Shown here: positions 16,002-25,965 of the stretch, piece after piece
How positions within the stretch are numbered: position 1 is the first letter of the stretch
Layout: every line of letters begins with the position of its first letter
Assembly (NCBI GenBank): GCA_910584905.1
Contig: CAJUCQ010000023.1
Span: 1-64,000 of the forward strand
Length of the DNA stretch: 64,000 nt
DNA from: an uncultured Muribaculaceae bacterium
GTDB lineage: Bacteria; Bacteroidota; Bacteroidia; Bacteroidales; Muribaculaceae
Direction: 5' to 3'
Notes under the pieces: generated by a model
Databases searched by the model: none
What the model was told of the DNA's origin: nothing
Seen by the model: the letters and a program-made list of their open reading frames with translations, nothing else
Translations under genes and position numbers: made by a program

Positions 16002-18239
16002 ATGAACGAACGACTCAAAAAATTCATAAACCTCATACATCAGGACATAGACGGACGCCGCCTGCGCACGGCTCTCGCCCGCATAATGGCCTTTGCCAAA
16101 GAGCAGAATCTCCCCGACATCACAGCCGAAGCCCATGCTCTCGACCGCCGCTACTACTACATGCTGCGGAGCATGGCGCAAGGCATGCCTGACCCCGACC
16201 AAGCCCGCGAGACAGCCGCCATGCTTGAGTCAGCGCTCATTCTCGGCGAGCGCGCCTACCGCAGAGCCACGCTCGCCGACAGCGACACGCTCTACGCCTC
16301 CTACGTCCGCTATGCCTCCCTGCGCGAAGGCGAATCAGTGCCAACTCTCGCCGTGGACTTTCTGACGGAGCACGCCGCCGTACTCTCCGACCCCGGGGCC
16401 TTGCTCGACTCCGGGCGCCGCGCCCCCCTCGAACGCCTGAGCCGCGACATATTCCACAGAATATGGGTCGAATACCCGCTCGACGAAGATTCCTGCGACG
16501 CAATCCTTAACCTCATTAGCGAGGACGACATTCCGCAGGCCGACCGCGAAGCATGGCTCAGCGCCGTCACCCTCGGGCTTCTTGAAAGATACGACCCGCG
16601 GCGCTTCCGCCTGCTTGAGGAGGCCTCGCGTCTGGCGAACGTTCGCCTCAGGGCTGCGGCGCTTACCGGGCTGTTCTGGGGATGCTACCGATTCGCCTCG
16701 CTCAACGACAGCCCGGCAATCGCAGGCATACGCCGCCGGATTCAGTCAGACCCTGAATTCGCCGAAGATATGCGCACGGTCGTGTACGAATACTCGCGCC
16801 AGCTCGGCGCCGCGGCTATTGCGCGACGCGTCGAGAACGAAATTCTGCCCCGCATCAACAGCTTGGGCGCGGAAATGATGCGCCGCCTCGGCAACATTGA
16901 TTTCTCGACAAAAAGCCCTGAGGAGATTCAAGAGCTTCTCGGCGGGAGCGGACTCCCCGGAATGGCCGACGAAAACGCCCGCCGCTCCATGCAGAACATC
17001 AACGACCTCGCGGAAGAAGGCGATGACGTGTTTTTCAGTTTTCTCAAACCGATGCACCATCAGAATTTTTTCAGCGACATCGCCAACTGGTGGCTGCCTT
17101 TCGACACGACCCGGAGCGAGTTCGCAGAAATCTTCGACGGCGAAGGCGCGGCTCTCGGCGAAATGTTCGACAGGCTGGGATTCATGTGCGACAGCGACAA
17201 ATATGCCATTCTCATGGCCGTGGCCGCAGCCCCGCAGAGCATGCGCGCACAAAGCCTGCGCATGATGGTGGATCAATACGGAATGATTGCCGACCAGATG
17301 CCCCGGGCCGACGAAGACGCTGCCTCACGGACGGCAAACGCCATTGCCAACTACATGAAGAACGCATATCGTTTCTATCATCTATTTCGTCGCAAAGGCG
17401 AGGTGTACAATCCATTCGCACCGACTTACGGCTTCAACTCGTCGGCGGTCATAGCCGGACTTTACACTGACTACGCTTCCACCCTCGGCATTGCCGAGCG
17501 GCTTTACAAATCGGGAATCAGGCCGTTTGCGTTCCCGTTCTATCTCGGAGTGGCGTCGGCACGGATGCCTGAGGACGCCGAGACCCTGCTCCACGCATCC
17601 GACGCTGCCGACAGCGCCGAATACCGCTCGGAAGCCATCGAATGGCTCTACCGCGCGCACGAACTTGCACCCTCTCGTGAGGATATCACTCTCAAACTGG
17701 CGGAGCTGCTGGCGAAAAACGGCCGCGGACAAGAGGTGCTGAAGCTCTTCGACGGCATAGGCGAGGAAAACATCACGAGTATCCTTGCCATGAGAGTTTA
17801 TGCCAATCGCCTCAGCGAGGCAGGCCGCAACGACGAAGCCCTCAATATCCTCAGCAAAGCACTCTATCTCCACCCCGACGCCGACGAAGCTTCCGCCATA
17901 AGGCTGATGCAGGGCGAAATCCATCTCCTCGACGGAAACCCGCTCGCCGTAGCCGAACTGTTTGAGAACTGCGCCACGGGCAAGGCCGACGAAGCCGCAA
18001 TCCTGCGCCTGACGGGGACATCGCACCTCGCAAGCCGCGAGCCTGACAAAGCCTTCAGCGCTTATAGCCGCAGCCTGCGCACGGCAAAACCCTATGAAGA
18101 AATCGAAAAGCTTGAAGCACACGTAAACAACCATCGCCGCACACTCAAATCCGTCTACGGCATCACCGACGAGGAAATCAACGGCATGCTCGACGCGCTG
18201 AAGTATTCAATTTACGGAGACGACATACCTTTTGTGTGA
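16002..18239 (+). CDS. Large TPR protein
   Basis: A 745-residue, almost wholly alpha-helical protein with no signal peptide or membrane helix. TPR-like repeats are clearest at about residues 530-700 (YRSEAIEWLYRAHELAPSREDITLKLAELL; NDEALNILSKALYLHPDA; EPDKAFSAYSRSLRTAKPYEE). The first 500 residues contain helical repeats without clear TPR consensus, plus FFSDIANWWLPFDTTRSEF. It matches the general appearance of long Bacteroidales TPR scaffolds of unknown role. The ATG at 16002 is preferred over a longer open frame that overlaps the previous gene. Confidence 0.8.
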   Translation: MNERLKKFINLIHQDIDGRRLRTALARIMAFAKEQNLPDITAEAHALDRRYYYMLRSMAQGMPDPDQARETAAMLESALILGERAYRRATLADSDTLYASYVRYASLREGESVPTLAVDFLTEHAAVLSDPGALLDSGRRAPLERLSRDIFHRIWVEYPLDEDSCDAILNLISEDDIPQADREAWLSAVTLGLLERYDPRRFRLLEEASRLANVRLRAAALTGLFWGCYRFASLNDSPAIAGIRRRIQSDPEFAEDMRTVVYEYSRQLGAAAIARRVENEILPRINSLGAEMMRRLGNIDFSTKSPEEIQELLGGSGLPGMADENARRSMQNINDLAEEGDDVFFSFLKPMHHQNFFSDIANWWLPFDTTRSEFAEIFDGEGAALGEMFDRLGFMCDSDKYAILMAVAAAPQSMRAQSLRMMVDQYGMIADQMPRADEDAASRTANAIANYMKNAYRFYHLFRRKGEVYNPFAPTYGFNSSAVIAGLYTDYASTLGIAERLYKSGIRPFAFPFYLGVASARMPEDAETLLHASDAADSAEYRSEAIEWLYRAHELAPSREDITLKLAELLAKNGRGQEVLKLFDGIGEENITSILAMRVYANRLSEAGRNDEALNILSKALYLHPDADEASAIRLMQGEIHLLDGNPLAVAELFENCATGKADEAAILRLTGTSHLASREPDKAFSAYSRSLRTAKPYEEIEKLEAHVNNHRRTLKSVYGITDEEINGMLDALKYSIYGDDIPFV

Positions 18240-18249
18240 AGATTTTTCG

Positions 18250-18257
18250 TAATTTTG
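18250..18257 (+). promoter_or_regulatory. Promoter -7 box for the lipoprotein/priA pair
   Basis: TAATTTTG at 18250-18257 is an exact Bacteroidetes -7 box. It is only 9 bases before the ATG at 18266, so a transcript starting here would be nearly leaderless. A TTTG is 15 bases upstream, a shorter gap than usual. Confidence 0.4.
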
Positions 18258-18265
18258 CGGGTAAG

Positions 18266-18565
18266 ATGAAACACACCATCCATACAATCTTCCTCCTCTC
18301 GGCAGCGTGCGCCGTATCGTGCGGGACATCCGCCGACAATTCCGGCCCGGCCATGAAGGCGGCCGCCGAGGCAGGGCGCCGGGATGCGTCCGAAGTAATG
18401 GCTCATCCCTCAGGCTCGATGGACCGCGAGAAAGGCGTCTTTGCCATCCGCGCCCGCGAGACAGAGTTGCGGGAGAGCGGGCTTGATTCGTGTGCAAATG
18501 CCTACGCACGCGGCGCTTACGCCGTCATCGACTCCACATTGAATGCGGAAAATGGCCTACGTTAA
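18266..18565 (+). CDS. Small lipoprotein of unknown function
   Basis: A 99-residue protein with a lipoprotein signal (MKHTIHTIFLLSAACAVSCG); the lipobox AVSC places the lipidated Cys at residue 19. The mature part is charged and helical (AMKAAAEAGRRDASEVMA, EKGVFAIRARETELRESG, SCANAYARGAYAVIDSTL) with a second Cys. A GTG at 18236 would add ten residues before the signal and is less likely. The 3' end overlaps the start of priA by 23 bases, so the two are probably cotranscribed. No function can be assigned. Confidence 0.7.
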   Translation: MKHTIHTIFLLSAACAVSCGTSADNSGPAMKAAAEAGRRDASEVMAHPSGSMDREKGVFAIRARETELRESGLDSCANAYARGAYAVIDSTLNAENGLR

Positions 18566-21044
18566 CGTCCTTCTTCCCGTTCCCGTACAAGGGAGCTTCA
18601 CCTACGCCGTCCCTGAAAGCATTCCGGCCGCCGACATACGCATCGGCTCGCGTGTGCTTGTGCCCTTCGGCGCGAGACACTTCTACACGGGCATCGTCGA
18701 GTCCACGGACGCCGTGCGTCCGCAGGGCATTAAGGCCAAAGAGATAATCAGCGTTCTCGACCCGGCCCCGATAATCCGCCACCCCCAGCTTCGCTTCTGG
18801 GAATGGATTTCGAATTACTACCTCTGCTCGCGCGGCGAAGTCTACAAGGCGGCCGTGCCTGCGGGCCTTAAGGTGGAGAGCGAGACCGTTGTGGAAATAA
18901 CCCCCGACCTTGACGCAGATTCGCTCGGCGCGCTCGACGAGGCCGGAATGGCCGTGACATCGTTCCTGAGAGCGAAAGGCAAACAGCCGACGTCGGCCAT
19001 AGCCAAGGAGTGCGCTCTCCCTGCGGGGAAGAGCGCCGGAAACGTTGTGGCCCGGCTTGTGGCGTCGGGGGTGCTGAGTGTCAGCGAACGTCTGCGCGAA
19101 CGCTATCGCGCCGTCAGGAAGCCCTACGTGCGGCTTACGCTTCGGCGCGGAGACCATGAAGCGCTCGCCGAGGCGTTTGCGGCGGTGAAGCGCTCGCCGA
19201 GGCAAGAAGTGGCTCTCTTGAATCTCATAGGCCTGAGCGGCTTCAACCAGCCGGCAGGAATGCCCATGCGCGAAGTGAGCCTTGAAGAGCTCGGCGCACG
19301 AGCCGATGTGACTCGCGTCCACGTGAAATCCCTCGTCGACAAAGGGTTTTGCGAAATCTACGACAAAGAGATTTCGCGCTTCAGCTACGACGGTCCGTCG
19401 GGGGGTGATTTGCCCCGGCTGTCCGAAGCGCAGGAAAAGGCTTTGCGCGAGATACACCGGTCGTTTATCGACCACAACGTGACGCTCCTCCACGGCGTGA
19501 CCGGCTCGGGAAAGACCGAGATTTACCTCCACCTCATCGACTACGTTCTCCGACAGGGCAATCAGGCCTTGTTTCTCGTGCCGGAAATTGCACTTACGAC
19601 CCAGCTGACCAAACGCCTGCAACGCGTTTTCGGCGACAAGGTGGTAATCTACCATTCAAAATTTTCCGACAACGAACGCGTCGAGATATGGCGCAGGCTT
19701 CTTGCCTCGTCCGAACCGCTCGTCATCATCGGCGCGAGGTCGGCCGTATTTCTGCCCTTTGCCAAGCTCGGACTCGTGATTGTGGACGAAGAGCATGAGC
19801 CTTCGTACAAACAGCACGACCCCGCGCCCCGCTATAATGGCCGCGACGCCGCCACCGTGCTTGCCTCCATGCATGGGGCCAAGACCGTCTACGGCTCGGC
19901 CACGCCTACCATAGAGACCTACTACAAGGCGCAGACCGGCAAATTCGGACTCGTCAGTCTGAGCGAGCGTTATGAAGGCGCGGAGCTGCCGGAGATAGAA
20001 ATCGTCGATCTCCGCACCGAGCGCAAACTCGGGCGCATGCATCAGGAGATTTTCTCGGACACGCTCCTTGAGGCCGCCGACCACACGGTGCGGAAGCGCG
20101 GCAAACAGGCAATCCTCTTCCACAACCGCCGCGGCTATGCGCCCATGGCAAGATGCAGAATGTGTCAGTTTATCCCTAAATGCGATTTCTGCGATGTTTC
20201 CCTGACCTATCACCGGCGGCTCAACACGCTATCGTGTCATTACTGCGGAGCGGTCTATCCGGTGCCGAAGGTATGCCCAAACTGCGGGGAACCGACTATC
20301 GAAATCGCCGGATTCGGCACCGAGCGCCTTGAGGACGACCTCGGCGCCGTCTTCGGCGAGGCACGTGTTGTCCGCATGGACCTTGACACGACACGCAACA
20401 AGGACGCACATTCAAAAATCATCGACGATTTTTCGGAACACAAGGCCGACATTCTCGTCGGCACGCAGATGGTAACCAAGGGCCTTGACTTCGGCCACGT
20501 AGAGCTTGTGGGCGTGCTCAATGCCGACGCACTCGTCAATTTCCCGGACTTCCGCTCGGCCGAACGCGCCTTCAACATGCTCGAACAGGTAGGCGGGCGC
20601 TCCGGCCGACGCGGCGACGGCGAGCGCGGGCGCGTCATCGTACAGACCTATACGCCCGACCACCCCGTGCTGCGCTTTGCTTCGACCCACGATTATGAGG
20701 GCTTTTATAAGACCGAACTTGAAGAGCGCCGTGCGTTCAACTACCCCCCGTTCGCGCGCATCATCAATATCTACGTAAAGCACCGCGACGCATCGACGGC
20801 CACGCGGTGCGCGGAAGCATTCGGCGCCGAGCTCCGCAGCATTCTCGGCAAGCGCGTGAGCGCGGTTCAAGAGCCCCCCGTAAGCCGCATACAAAATCTT
20901 TACATCCGAAAAATAATGCTTAAAATCGAGGCCGACGCCTCAATGACGAAGGTCAAGGAAATCCTGCGCGAGAGCTACGTGCGGCTGAGCGCCGCGCCCA
21001 CAACGCGCGCCCTGACAGTCTACTACGACGTCGACCCCGTGTAG
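18543..21044 (+). CDS. priA: Primosomal replication restart helicase PriA
   Basis: An 833-residue superfamily 2 helicase. The N-terminal DNA-binding domain is followed by Walker A GVTGSGKTEIY near residue 320, the DEEH box (VDEEHEPSYKQHD), and the zinc region with eight cysteines between CRMCQFIPKCDFCD and CHYCGAV...CPNC. Helicase motifs V and VI appear as GTQMVTKGLDF and QVGGRSGRRG. PriA reloads the replicative helicase at stalled forks. The start is the ATG at 18543; a second ATG at 18552 gives MAYVNVLLPVP and is equally plausible. Confidence 0.95.
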   Translation: MRKMAYVNVLLPVPVQGSFTYAVPESIPAADIRIGSRVLVPFGARHFYTGIVESTDAVRPQGIKAKEIISVLDPAPIIRHPQLRFWEWISNYYLCSRGEVYKAAVPAGLKVESETVVEITPDLDADSLGALDEAGMAVTSFLRAKGKQPTSAIAKECALPAGKSAGNVVARLVASGVLSVSERLRERYRAVRKPYVRLTLRRGDHEALAEAFAAVKRSPRQEVALLNLIGLSGFNQPAGMPMREVSLEELGARADVTRVHVKSLVDKGFCEIYDKEISRFSYDGPSGGDLPRLSEAQEKALREIHRSFIDHNVTLLHGVTGSGKTEIYLHLIDYVLRQGNQALFLVPEIALTTQLTKRLQRVFGDKVVIYHSKFSDNERVEIWRRLLASSEPLVIIGARSAVFLPFAKLGLVIVDEEHEPSYKQHDPAPRYNGRDAATVLASMHGAKTVYGSATPTIETYYKAQTGKFGLVSLSERYEGAELPEIEIVDLRTERKLGRMHQEIFSDTLLEAADHTVRKRGKQAILFHNRRGYAPMARCRMCQFIPKCDFCDVSLTYHRRLNTLSCHYCGAVYPVPKVCPNCGEPTIEIAGFGTERLEDDLGAVFGEARVVRMDLDTTRNKDAHSKIIDDFSEHKADILVGTQMVTKGLDFGHVELVGVLNADALVNFPDFRSAERAFNMLEQVGGRSGRRGDGERGRVIVQTYTPDHPVLRFASTHDYEGFYKTELEERRAFNYPPFARIINIYVKHRDASTATRCAEAFGAELRSILGKRVSAVQEPPVSRIQNLYIRKIMLKIEADASMTKVKEILRESYVRLSAAPTTRALTVYYDVDPV

Positions 21045-21080
21045 CCTCCGCGGCAATCAACTTTTCTCCCTGCCATAATC

Positions 21081-21117
21081 AATCCGCCCTCCTCGTTATA
21101 CGCGGGGAGGGCGGATT
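21081..21117. terminator. Bidirectional terminator between priA and ftsH
   Basis: AATCCGCCCTCC (21081-21092) pairs over 12 bp with GGAGGGCGGATT (21106-21117), flanked by A- and T-rich bases. It lies in the 78-base gap between two convergent genes. Confidence 0.85.
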
Positions 21118-21122
21118 GGTTT

Positions 21123-23165
21123 TCAGTTGCTGTCGGAGTCGTGTTTTTCGTCGACTTCCGTTGCTTCGACATCAATCGGGGGCGGCGTCGGACCGGTGGC
21201 CGTGGCCTCCGAGGCGGGGTCGCCGTCCTTTTTCCCGAAGAGTTCGTCGGTGCGCGACGTCCACGGACGGGGACCGAATATTTCTTTTACGTCGTCGGTG
21301 TAAATGACCTCACGGGTGATGAGCGTGTCGGCGAGGCGGCCATGACCTTCGGCATGCTTGCGCAGAAGGTCTTTGGCGCGCTCGTATTGCTCGCTGATTA
21401 TACGCGACACCTCCTCGTCGATTACCTTTGCGCGCTCGTTGCTGTAAGGCTTGCTGAAGCCCATGTCCTGCCCGGTTGAATCGTAGTAGCAGAGGTTGGG
21501 CATGCGGTCACTCATGCCGTAATAAACGACCATGGCGTATGCCTGTTTGGTGACGCGCTCGAGGTCGTTTGCGGCGCCGGTGGAAATGCGTCCGAGGAAG
21601 AGTTCTTCGGCGGCACGCCCGCCGAGTGTCGCGCAGATTTCGTCGAGGAGCACCTGCGAGGGGGTAATCTGCCGCTCTTCGGGGAGATACCATGCCGCAC
21701 CGAGGGCCTTCCCGCGCGGAACGATGGTCACCTTTACGAGGGGGTTGGCATATTGAAGATGCCACGACACGGTGGCGTGTCCGGCTTCATGGACGGCAAT
21801 AGCCTTTTTCTCGGCATCAGTCGTGATTTTCGAGCGTTTTTCAAGTCCGCCGATAATGCGGTCGACAGCGGCCGAGAAGTCCTCTTTCGACACAAAGTCC
21901 TTGTCGTGGCGGGCGGCGATGAGGGCCGCTTCGTTGCAGACGTTCGCTATATCCGCACCCGAGAACCCGGGAGTCTGGCGGGCAAGGAGCTCGACGTCGA
22001 GGTCGGGGGCTGTCTTTACCTTGCGCAAGTGGACCTTGAATATCTCGACGCGGTCGGGGAGGTCGGGGAGGTCGACGTAAATCTGACGGTCGAATCGACC
22101 GGCGCGCATGAGGGCCTTGTCGAGGATGTCGGCGCGGTTGGTCGCGGCAAGGATAATGACGCCGCTGTTGCTTCCGAAGCCGTCCATCTCGGTCAGGAGC
22201 TGGTTAAGGGTGTTCTCGCGTTCGTCGTTTCCGCCCATTCCGGCATTTCTGCCTCGTGCGCGTCCGACGGCGTCGATTTCGTCAATAAACACAATGCAGG
22301 GGGCTTTTTCCTTGGCCTGACGGAAGAGGTCGCGCACACGCGATGCACCTACTCCGACAAACATTTCGACGAAATCGGAGCCGCTCATGGAGAAGAACGG
22401 CACGTCGGCTTCGCCGGCCACGGCCTTGGCGAGGAGGGTCTTACCTGTTCCGGGAGGGCCTACAAGGAGTGCGCCCTTGGGGATTTTGCCGCCGAGAGCG
22501 GTGTAGCGGTCGGGTTTGCGGAGGAATGACACTATTTCTTCGATTTCGGTTTTTGCCTCGGACAAGCCTGCCACGTCCTTGAAGGTGACTTTGTCGGCAT
22601 TGTCTTTGTCGAAGAGCATGGCCTTTGATTTTCCGACGGAGAAAACGCCTCCGCCTCCGGGGCCACCGGCCCCGCCGCTCATGCGGCGCATCATCCATAT
22701 CCAGAATCCGATAAGGAGGGCGAAGGGCAGGAAGTTGATCAGTATGCTTCCGTACGGGCTTGATTTTTCGTAGTCGACGCTGCCTGTGAAAGCGCCGTCG
22801 CTGCGCCATTGGTCGATGCGTCGCGTGAGGTCATCGGCCGAGGAGATGTTGGCGATGACGTATGCGTTCCCGACCGAGCCTTTTTCGGAGAAGTTTGTGT
22901 TTTTGAAAACTTTGCGCGCGAGAGAATCGGTAAGGAGTCCCTGCGCGGTTTTGCCGTCGGTGTTGATTATTATTTTTGTGATGCCGTGGTCTCGCTCGAC
23001 AAAAGAGCAGAACTCGGTGAACGAGACTTCTTTTGTCACTTCGTTTCTGTCGAGATACACGATACCGAAAATAACGGCGAATATAATGGCATACATCCAC
23101 CAGATGCTGAAACGCATTTTGAATGGCTTTGGCGGACCCGCCGGCGGGGTGTTTTTGGGAGGCAT
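21123..23165 (-). CDS. ftsH: ATP-dependent zinc metalloprotease FtsH
   Basis: A 680-residue membrane protease. Transmembrane helices lie at about 21-38 and 141-160, with the FtsH extracellular domain between. The AAA+ module has GPPGTGKT at residues 236-243, FIDEIDAVG and the second region of homology ending [12 protein letters not shown]. The zinc site HEAGH is at 459-463. FtsH degrades misfolded or unassembled membrane proteins. It lies downstream of rsfS with a 45-base gap, a pairing I recall from other Bacteroidales. The C-terminal tail is acidic and Pro/Thr-rich. Confidence 0.97.
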   Translation of the reverse strand: MPPKNTPPAGPPKPFKMRFSIWWMYAIIFAVIFGIVYLDRNEVTKEVSFTEFCSFVERDHGITKIIINTDGKTAQGLLTDSLARKVFKNTNFSEKGSVGNAYVIANISSADDLTRRIDQWRSDGAFTGSVDYEKSSPYGSILINFLPFALLIGFWIWMMRRMSGGAGGPGGGGVFSVGKSKAMLFDKDNADKVTFKDVAGLSEAKTEIEEIVSFLRKPDRYTALGGKIPKGALLVGPPGTGKTLLAKAVAGEADVPFFSMSGSDFVEMFVGVGASRVRDLFRQAKEKAPCIVFIDEIDAVGRARGRNAGMGGNDERENTLNQLLTEMDGFGSNSGVIILAATNRADILDKALMRAGRFDRQIYVDLPDLPDRVEIFKVHLRKVKTAPDLDVELLARQTPGFSGADIANVCNEAALIAARHDKDFVSKEDFSAAVDRIIGGLEKRSKITTDAEKKAIAVHEAGHATVSWHLQYANPLVKVTIVPRGKALGAAWYLPEERQITPSQVLLDEICATLGGRAAEELFLGRISTGAANDLERVTKQAYAMVVYYGMSDRMPNLCYYDSTGQDMGFSKPYSNERAKVIDEEVSRIISEQYERAKDLLRKHAEGHGRLADTLITREVIYTDDVKEIFGPRPWTSRTDELFGKKDGDPASEATATGPTPPPIDVEATEVDEKHDSDSN

Positions 23166-23210
23166 AATACTTGATTTTAAGTCGTTGTTGCGATATATCG
23201 GCCGTCGCGG

Positions 23211-23570
23211 TCAGTCAAGGTCGGGCACGTCGGTGATGCGGGCGTCGTTCCAAAGGTCCTCGAGCTTGTAATACTGACGGGCTTCGCGCGTGAATATGTG
23301 TACCCACATGTCGCCGTAGTCAAGGACAATCCATTCGTCGCCATCGGCGCCGTCGGCGTTGAATGGTTTTTCGCCGGCGTTTATACGCACGTAGTCGCCC
23401 ACGCTTTCGGCTATGGCGCTGACCTGCTGGCGGGAAGTACCTTCGGCGATAATGAATTTACGGGCCGATGCCGAATCAATGTGCGAGAGGTCGACAACGG
23501 TGATTGCACGGCCTTTGCGTTCCTGAATTCCTTCGATAATCAATTGCTGTAAGCGGTCGGTTTCGATCAT
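23211..23570 (-). CDS. rsfS: Ribosomal silencing factor RsfS
   Basis: A 119-residue protein of the Iojap/RsfS family. The core KFIIAEGTSRQQVSAIAESV, DEWIVLDYGDMWVHIFT and the C-terminal YYKLEDLW(N)DA helix are all present. RsfS binds ribosomal protein uL14 and blocks subunit joining when nutrients are low. It is the upstream partner of ftsH and has a -7 box about 50 bases upstream of its start. Confidence 0.95.
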   Translation of the reverse strand: MIETDRLQQLIIEGIQERKGRAITVVDLSHIDSASARKFIIAEGTSRQQVSAIAESVGDYVRINAGEKPFNADGADGDEWIVLDYGDMWVHIFTREARQYYKLEDLWNDARITDVPDLD

Positions 23571-23620
23571 ATAATGTGTGAAAGTGTATATTCCTTAATG
23601 TTTTTGTGAATGTGAATTTG

Positions 23621-23628
23621 CAAATTTA
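23621..23628 (-). promoter_or_regulatory. Promoter -7 box for rsfS-ftsH
   Basis: On the minus strand TAAATTTG (23621-23628) matches TAnnTTTG and lies about 50 bases upstream of rsfS in an AT-rich gap. A TTTG is 25 bases further upstream, longer than the usual 19-21, so the -33 element is doubtful. Confidence 0.45.
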
Positions 23629-23685
23629 GTGAATTTTATTGAAGCGTACCATGCAAAAAGCGGGCCGAATACAAATGATTAACAA

Positions 23686-24948
23686 TTATTCGTATTGCAT
23701 GGTTTTCGCGGGGTCGATTCTTGCGGCCAGACGCGCCGGAAGAATCAGTATGAGCCATGCGGCGGCAACGACTCCGATATTCAGAAGGATGAATCCCCCC
23801 CATGCGAGACGGACAGGGACATACGAGAGATAGTACATCGTCGGGTCGAGGGGAATGATATGGAAGCTGTGCTGCACGATTATAAGCGTCAGCCCGACGA
23901 CGTTGCCGACAATGAGGCCTATGCCTACGAGGCGCAGGGCCATCCATACGAATATGCCCGAGACGGCGCGGCCGCCCGCTCCGAGGGCACGGAGGATGCC
24001 TATGTCAGAAATGCGCTCAAGGATAAGGATAAAGAGGCTTGAAACGAGAGTGAAGCCCGCGACACACAGCATAAGGATAAAAATCACGGCTACGTTGGTG
24101 TCGAGGAGCGAGAGCCAGTTGAAATATACGGCATCGGTGCGCTCGACGCTCGTAACCGGATATATGCCCCGGAGGCGTCCTGTGGCCGAGGCCTTCGCAA
24201 GTGCGCCGTAGAGAGCTTGCGAGGCTTCTTCAATCTGTGCGGAGGGGAGGCCCCTGAGGTCGATGCGCCCGGCGTCGAGGCTGTCGCGGGAGGCGACGCG
24301 GCGCAGGAGCGCGGGAGAGGCATAGGCGACATTGGCGTCGTATTCGCCGAAATAGGATTCGTAGAGACCCGCCACGGTGTGGCGTCGCGCCTTTATATTA
24401 CCGTCGACAAAGAAGTTGGAATAGACCTTGTCGCCGACTTTCAGCCCGAGCATAGACGCCACGGGGCGTGAAATCACAATAGCGTCGAATGCCTCGGGCG
24501 ACGAGAAGTCGGGCCACTCGCCGTCGACGATGTTTTCCTTTTCGAATGCGAAGGGTTCGCCGTCGCCGGTATCGACAAGCTGCTGGCCGTGGAGGATTAT
24601 TCCGTGGAAATCGTTGTCGGTTTTGAGTATTCCGGGCTGGCGGATGGCGAGGCGCAATTCGGCGCCGGGGACGGTTGTGCGTACAATGTCAAGGAGGACC
24701 GAGTCGGCCGTAAGCCAAGATTCGGCGGCCCCTGCTGCCGGGTCATAAAGAGGCAGAACGGTAATCTGAGCGTCGAAGCCGGTCAGTTTTCGGCGTATTT
24801 CGTCTTTAAACCCGAGTGTCACGGCGAGGCTCAGAAGAAGGACGACGAGTGCGAGCGCCACACCGGCCACGGCAATGACAGCTCCGGCATCTGACCCCGT
24901 GCCGCGGCGAAGGCGCATCCTCCGGGCAATCCAATAGGTGAGTCTCAA
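23686..24948 (-). CDS. FtsX/LolC-type ABC transporter permease
   Basis: A 420-residue membrane protein. One N-terminal helix (VIAVAGVALALVVLLLSLAV) is followed by a large periplasmic MacB-like domain and three C-terminal helices (NVAVIFILMLCVAGFTLV; LVGIGLIVGNVVGLTLI; IGVVAAAWLILILPA), the FtsX/LolCE layout. LolCE permeases work with LolD to release lipoproteins from the inner membrane. No ATPase gene is adjacent, so the partner is elsewhere. It lies downstream of the muramidase-like gene, overlapping it by 4 bases. Confidence 0.87.
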   Translation of the reverse strand: MRLTYWIARRMRLRRGTGSDAGAVIAVAGVALALVVLLLSLAVTLGFKDEIRRKLTGFDAQITVLPLYDPAAGAAESWLTADSVLLDIVRTTVPGAELRLAIRQPGILKTDNDFHGIILHGQQLVDTGDGEPFAFEKENIVDGEWPDFSSPEAFDAIVISRPVASMLGLKVGDKVYSNFFVDGNIKARRHTVAGLYESYFGEYDANVAYASPALLRRVASRDSLDAGRIDLRGLPSAQIEEASQALYGALAKASATGRLRGIYPVTSVERTDAVYFNWLSLLDTNVAVIFILMLCVAGFTLVSSLFILILERISDIGILRALGAGGRAVSGIFVWMALRLVGIGLIVGNVVGLTLIIVQHSFHIIPLDPTMYYLSYVPVRLAWGGFILLNIGVVAAAWLILILPARLAARIDPAKTMQYE

Positions 24949-25793
24949 GGTTGCTGAAATTCTTTTTTAAACTTGTTATAAGCGCTTGCGAGGCGAGTAT
25001 GATAGCCGCGGGCGGCGTACGACGGGCCGTTGTATCCTTTGGCAAAAGCGCGCCAGTCTTTTCGGCGGAGTGCGTCAAGAAGGCCCGAATTTATGATGAA
25101 CTGCGCGAACATGTCGAGCTGCTCCTGCTCCGAGAACGACATGCGCTCCACGAAATCCGCAAGCGACTCGGCGCCGCAACGCTTCCAGTTGAATCCTCCG
25201 ATCTGGAACATGCCCCAGAACGTGCCGTGAATAGCGGCTGTCGAATCTATGGCCATTGCAGCATCGAGGCGGGCCTGCTGGGCATGCTGATAGGAGCCGT
25301 AGCGGGCGGTGTTCGGGCGGTTGAACACGACGCGGTGTGACTTCGAGTATTTGTCGAGGTTGATTCCGCGCCTGCGGGCCATCTGACGGAAAACGGTGAG
25401 GTCGAAATTGATGACCGGCTTACCTTTCTCGTAGAAGCCCCGGTGGGTTGCTCCGGCTTCGATACTGACAACGGCCTTTATCGCCGCCGGCTCGACGCCC
25501 AGCCGCTCGGCCACGCGCCGATAGTCGACGTCGGAGAGCCGTCTCATCTTATCGGGATACACGCCAGGGATGTATGCGGCATGGACCGTATCGCCCTGAA
25601 CAATGATATATGGTCGGCCGAACTCGTCGACCCCCGCACCATTGTAGGGTTCATCCTCGAATGCAATGCCGCTTACAGTCATTTTCGGCGCCTGCGCATG
25701 ACAGGCCCACAGGCCTGCGCCCACGGCTGTAGCCGCAACGACCGTAATGGTCCTGGAGAAGAACTGTTTCAGGCCGGAGTTTACAGATTTCAT
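24945..25793 (-). CDS. N-acetylmuramidase-family (DUF3380-like) exported protein
   Basis: A 282-residue protein starting at the ATG at 25793, where a membrane-targeting segment begins; GLWAC with Cys31 could be a lipobox, although Trp before Ala-Cys is unusual. The C-terminal two thirds match the N-acetylmuramidase pattern: AVVSIEAGATHRGFY with the likely catalytic Glu, INFDLTVFRQM, FWGMFQIGGFN, and the final KGYNGPSYAARGYHTRLA. Such enzymes cleave the glycan strands of peptidoglycan. The end overlaps the downstream permease start by 4 bases, so they form an operon. An open frame upstream of 25793 lacks the signal and is not used. Confidence 0.82.
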   Translation of the reverse strand: MKSVNSGLKQFFSRTITVVAATAVGAGLWACHAQAPKMTVSGIAFEDEPYNGAGVDEFGRPYIIVQGDTVHAAYIPGVYPDKMRRLSDVDYRRVAERLGVEPAAIKAVVSIEAGATHRGFYEKGKPVINFDLTVFRQMARRRGINLDKYSKSHRVVFNRPNTARYGSYQHAQQARLDAAMAIDSTAAIHGTFWGMFQIGGFNWKRCGAESLADFVERMSFSEQEQLDMFAQFIINSGLLDALRRKDWRAFAKGYNGPSYAARGYHTRLASAYNKFKKEFQQP

Positions 25794-25865
25794 AAAGGAG
25801 AGATTTAAGAGGGGATGAAACAAAATCATGCTCGCAGGCTCATCGGCCGCGACCGCACGCGACAC

Positions 25866-25910
25866 GGCACGTCGCAAGGCTCCCGTAGAGACGAGCCTTG
25901 CGGGCGTGCC
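25866..25910. other. Stable 15-bp interrupted hairpin
   Basis: GGCACG (25866-25871) and GCAAGGCTC (25874-25882) pair with GAGCCTTGC (25893-25901) and CGTGCC (25905-25910), leaving a small internal loop. It lies in the gap between pepD and the muramidase gene. It may help end or protect the pepD transcript; no T-run follows on either strand. Confidence 0.5.
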
Positions 25911-25928
25911 GCGGGCAAAGCGGTGAAG

Positions 25929-25955
25929 CCGGAGGCCGGGAATTCCGGCCTCCGG
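25929..25955 (-). terminator. pepD: Hairpin after pepD
   Basis: CCGGAGGCCGG (25929-25939) pairs over 11 bp with CCGGCCTCCGG (25945-25955), 10 bases past the pepD stop. It lacks a clear T-run on the minus strand, so termination efficiency is uncertain. Confidence 0.6.
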
Positions 25956-25965
25956 GATGTGGATT

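Noticed and set aside
18525..19655. A 376-codon minus-strand frame opposite priA
   Set aside because: It lies antisense to the N-terminal half of PriA, which is supported by motifs. No promoter or domain supports the antisense frame.
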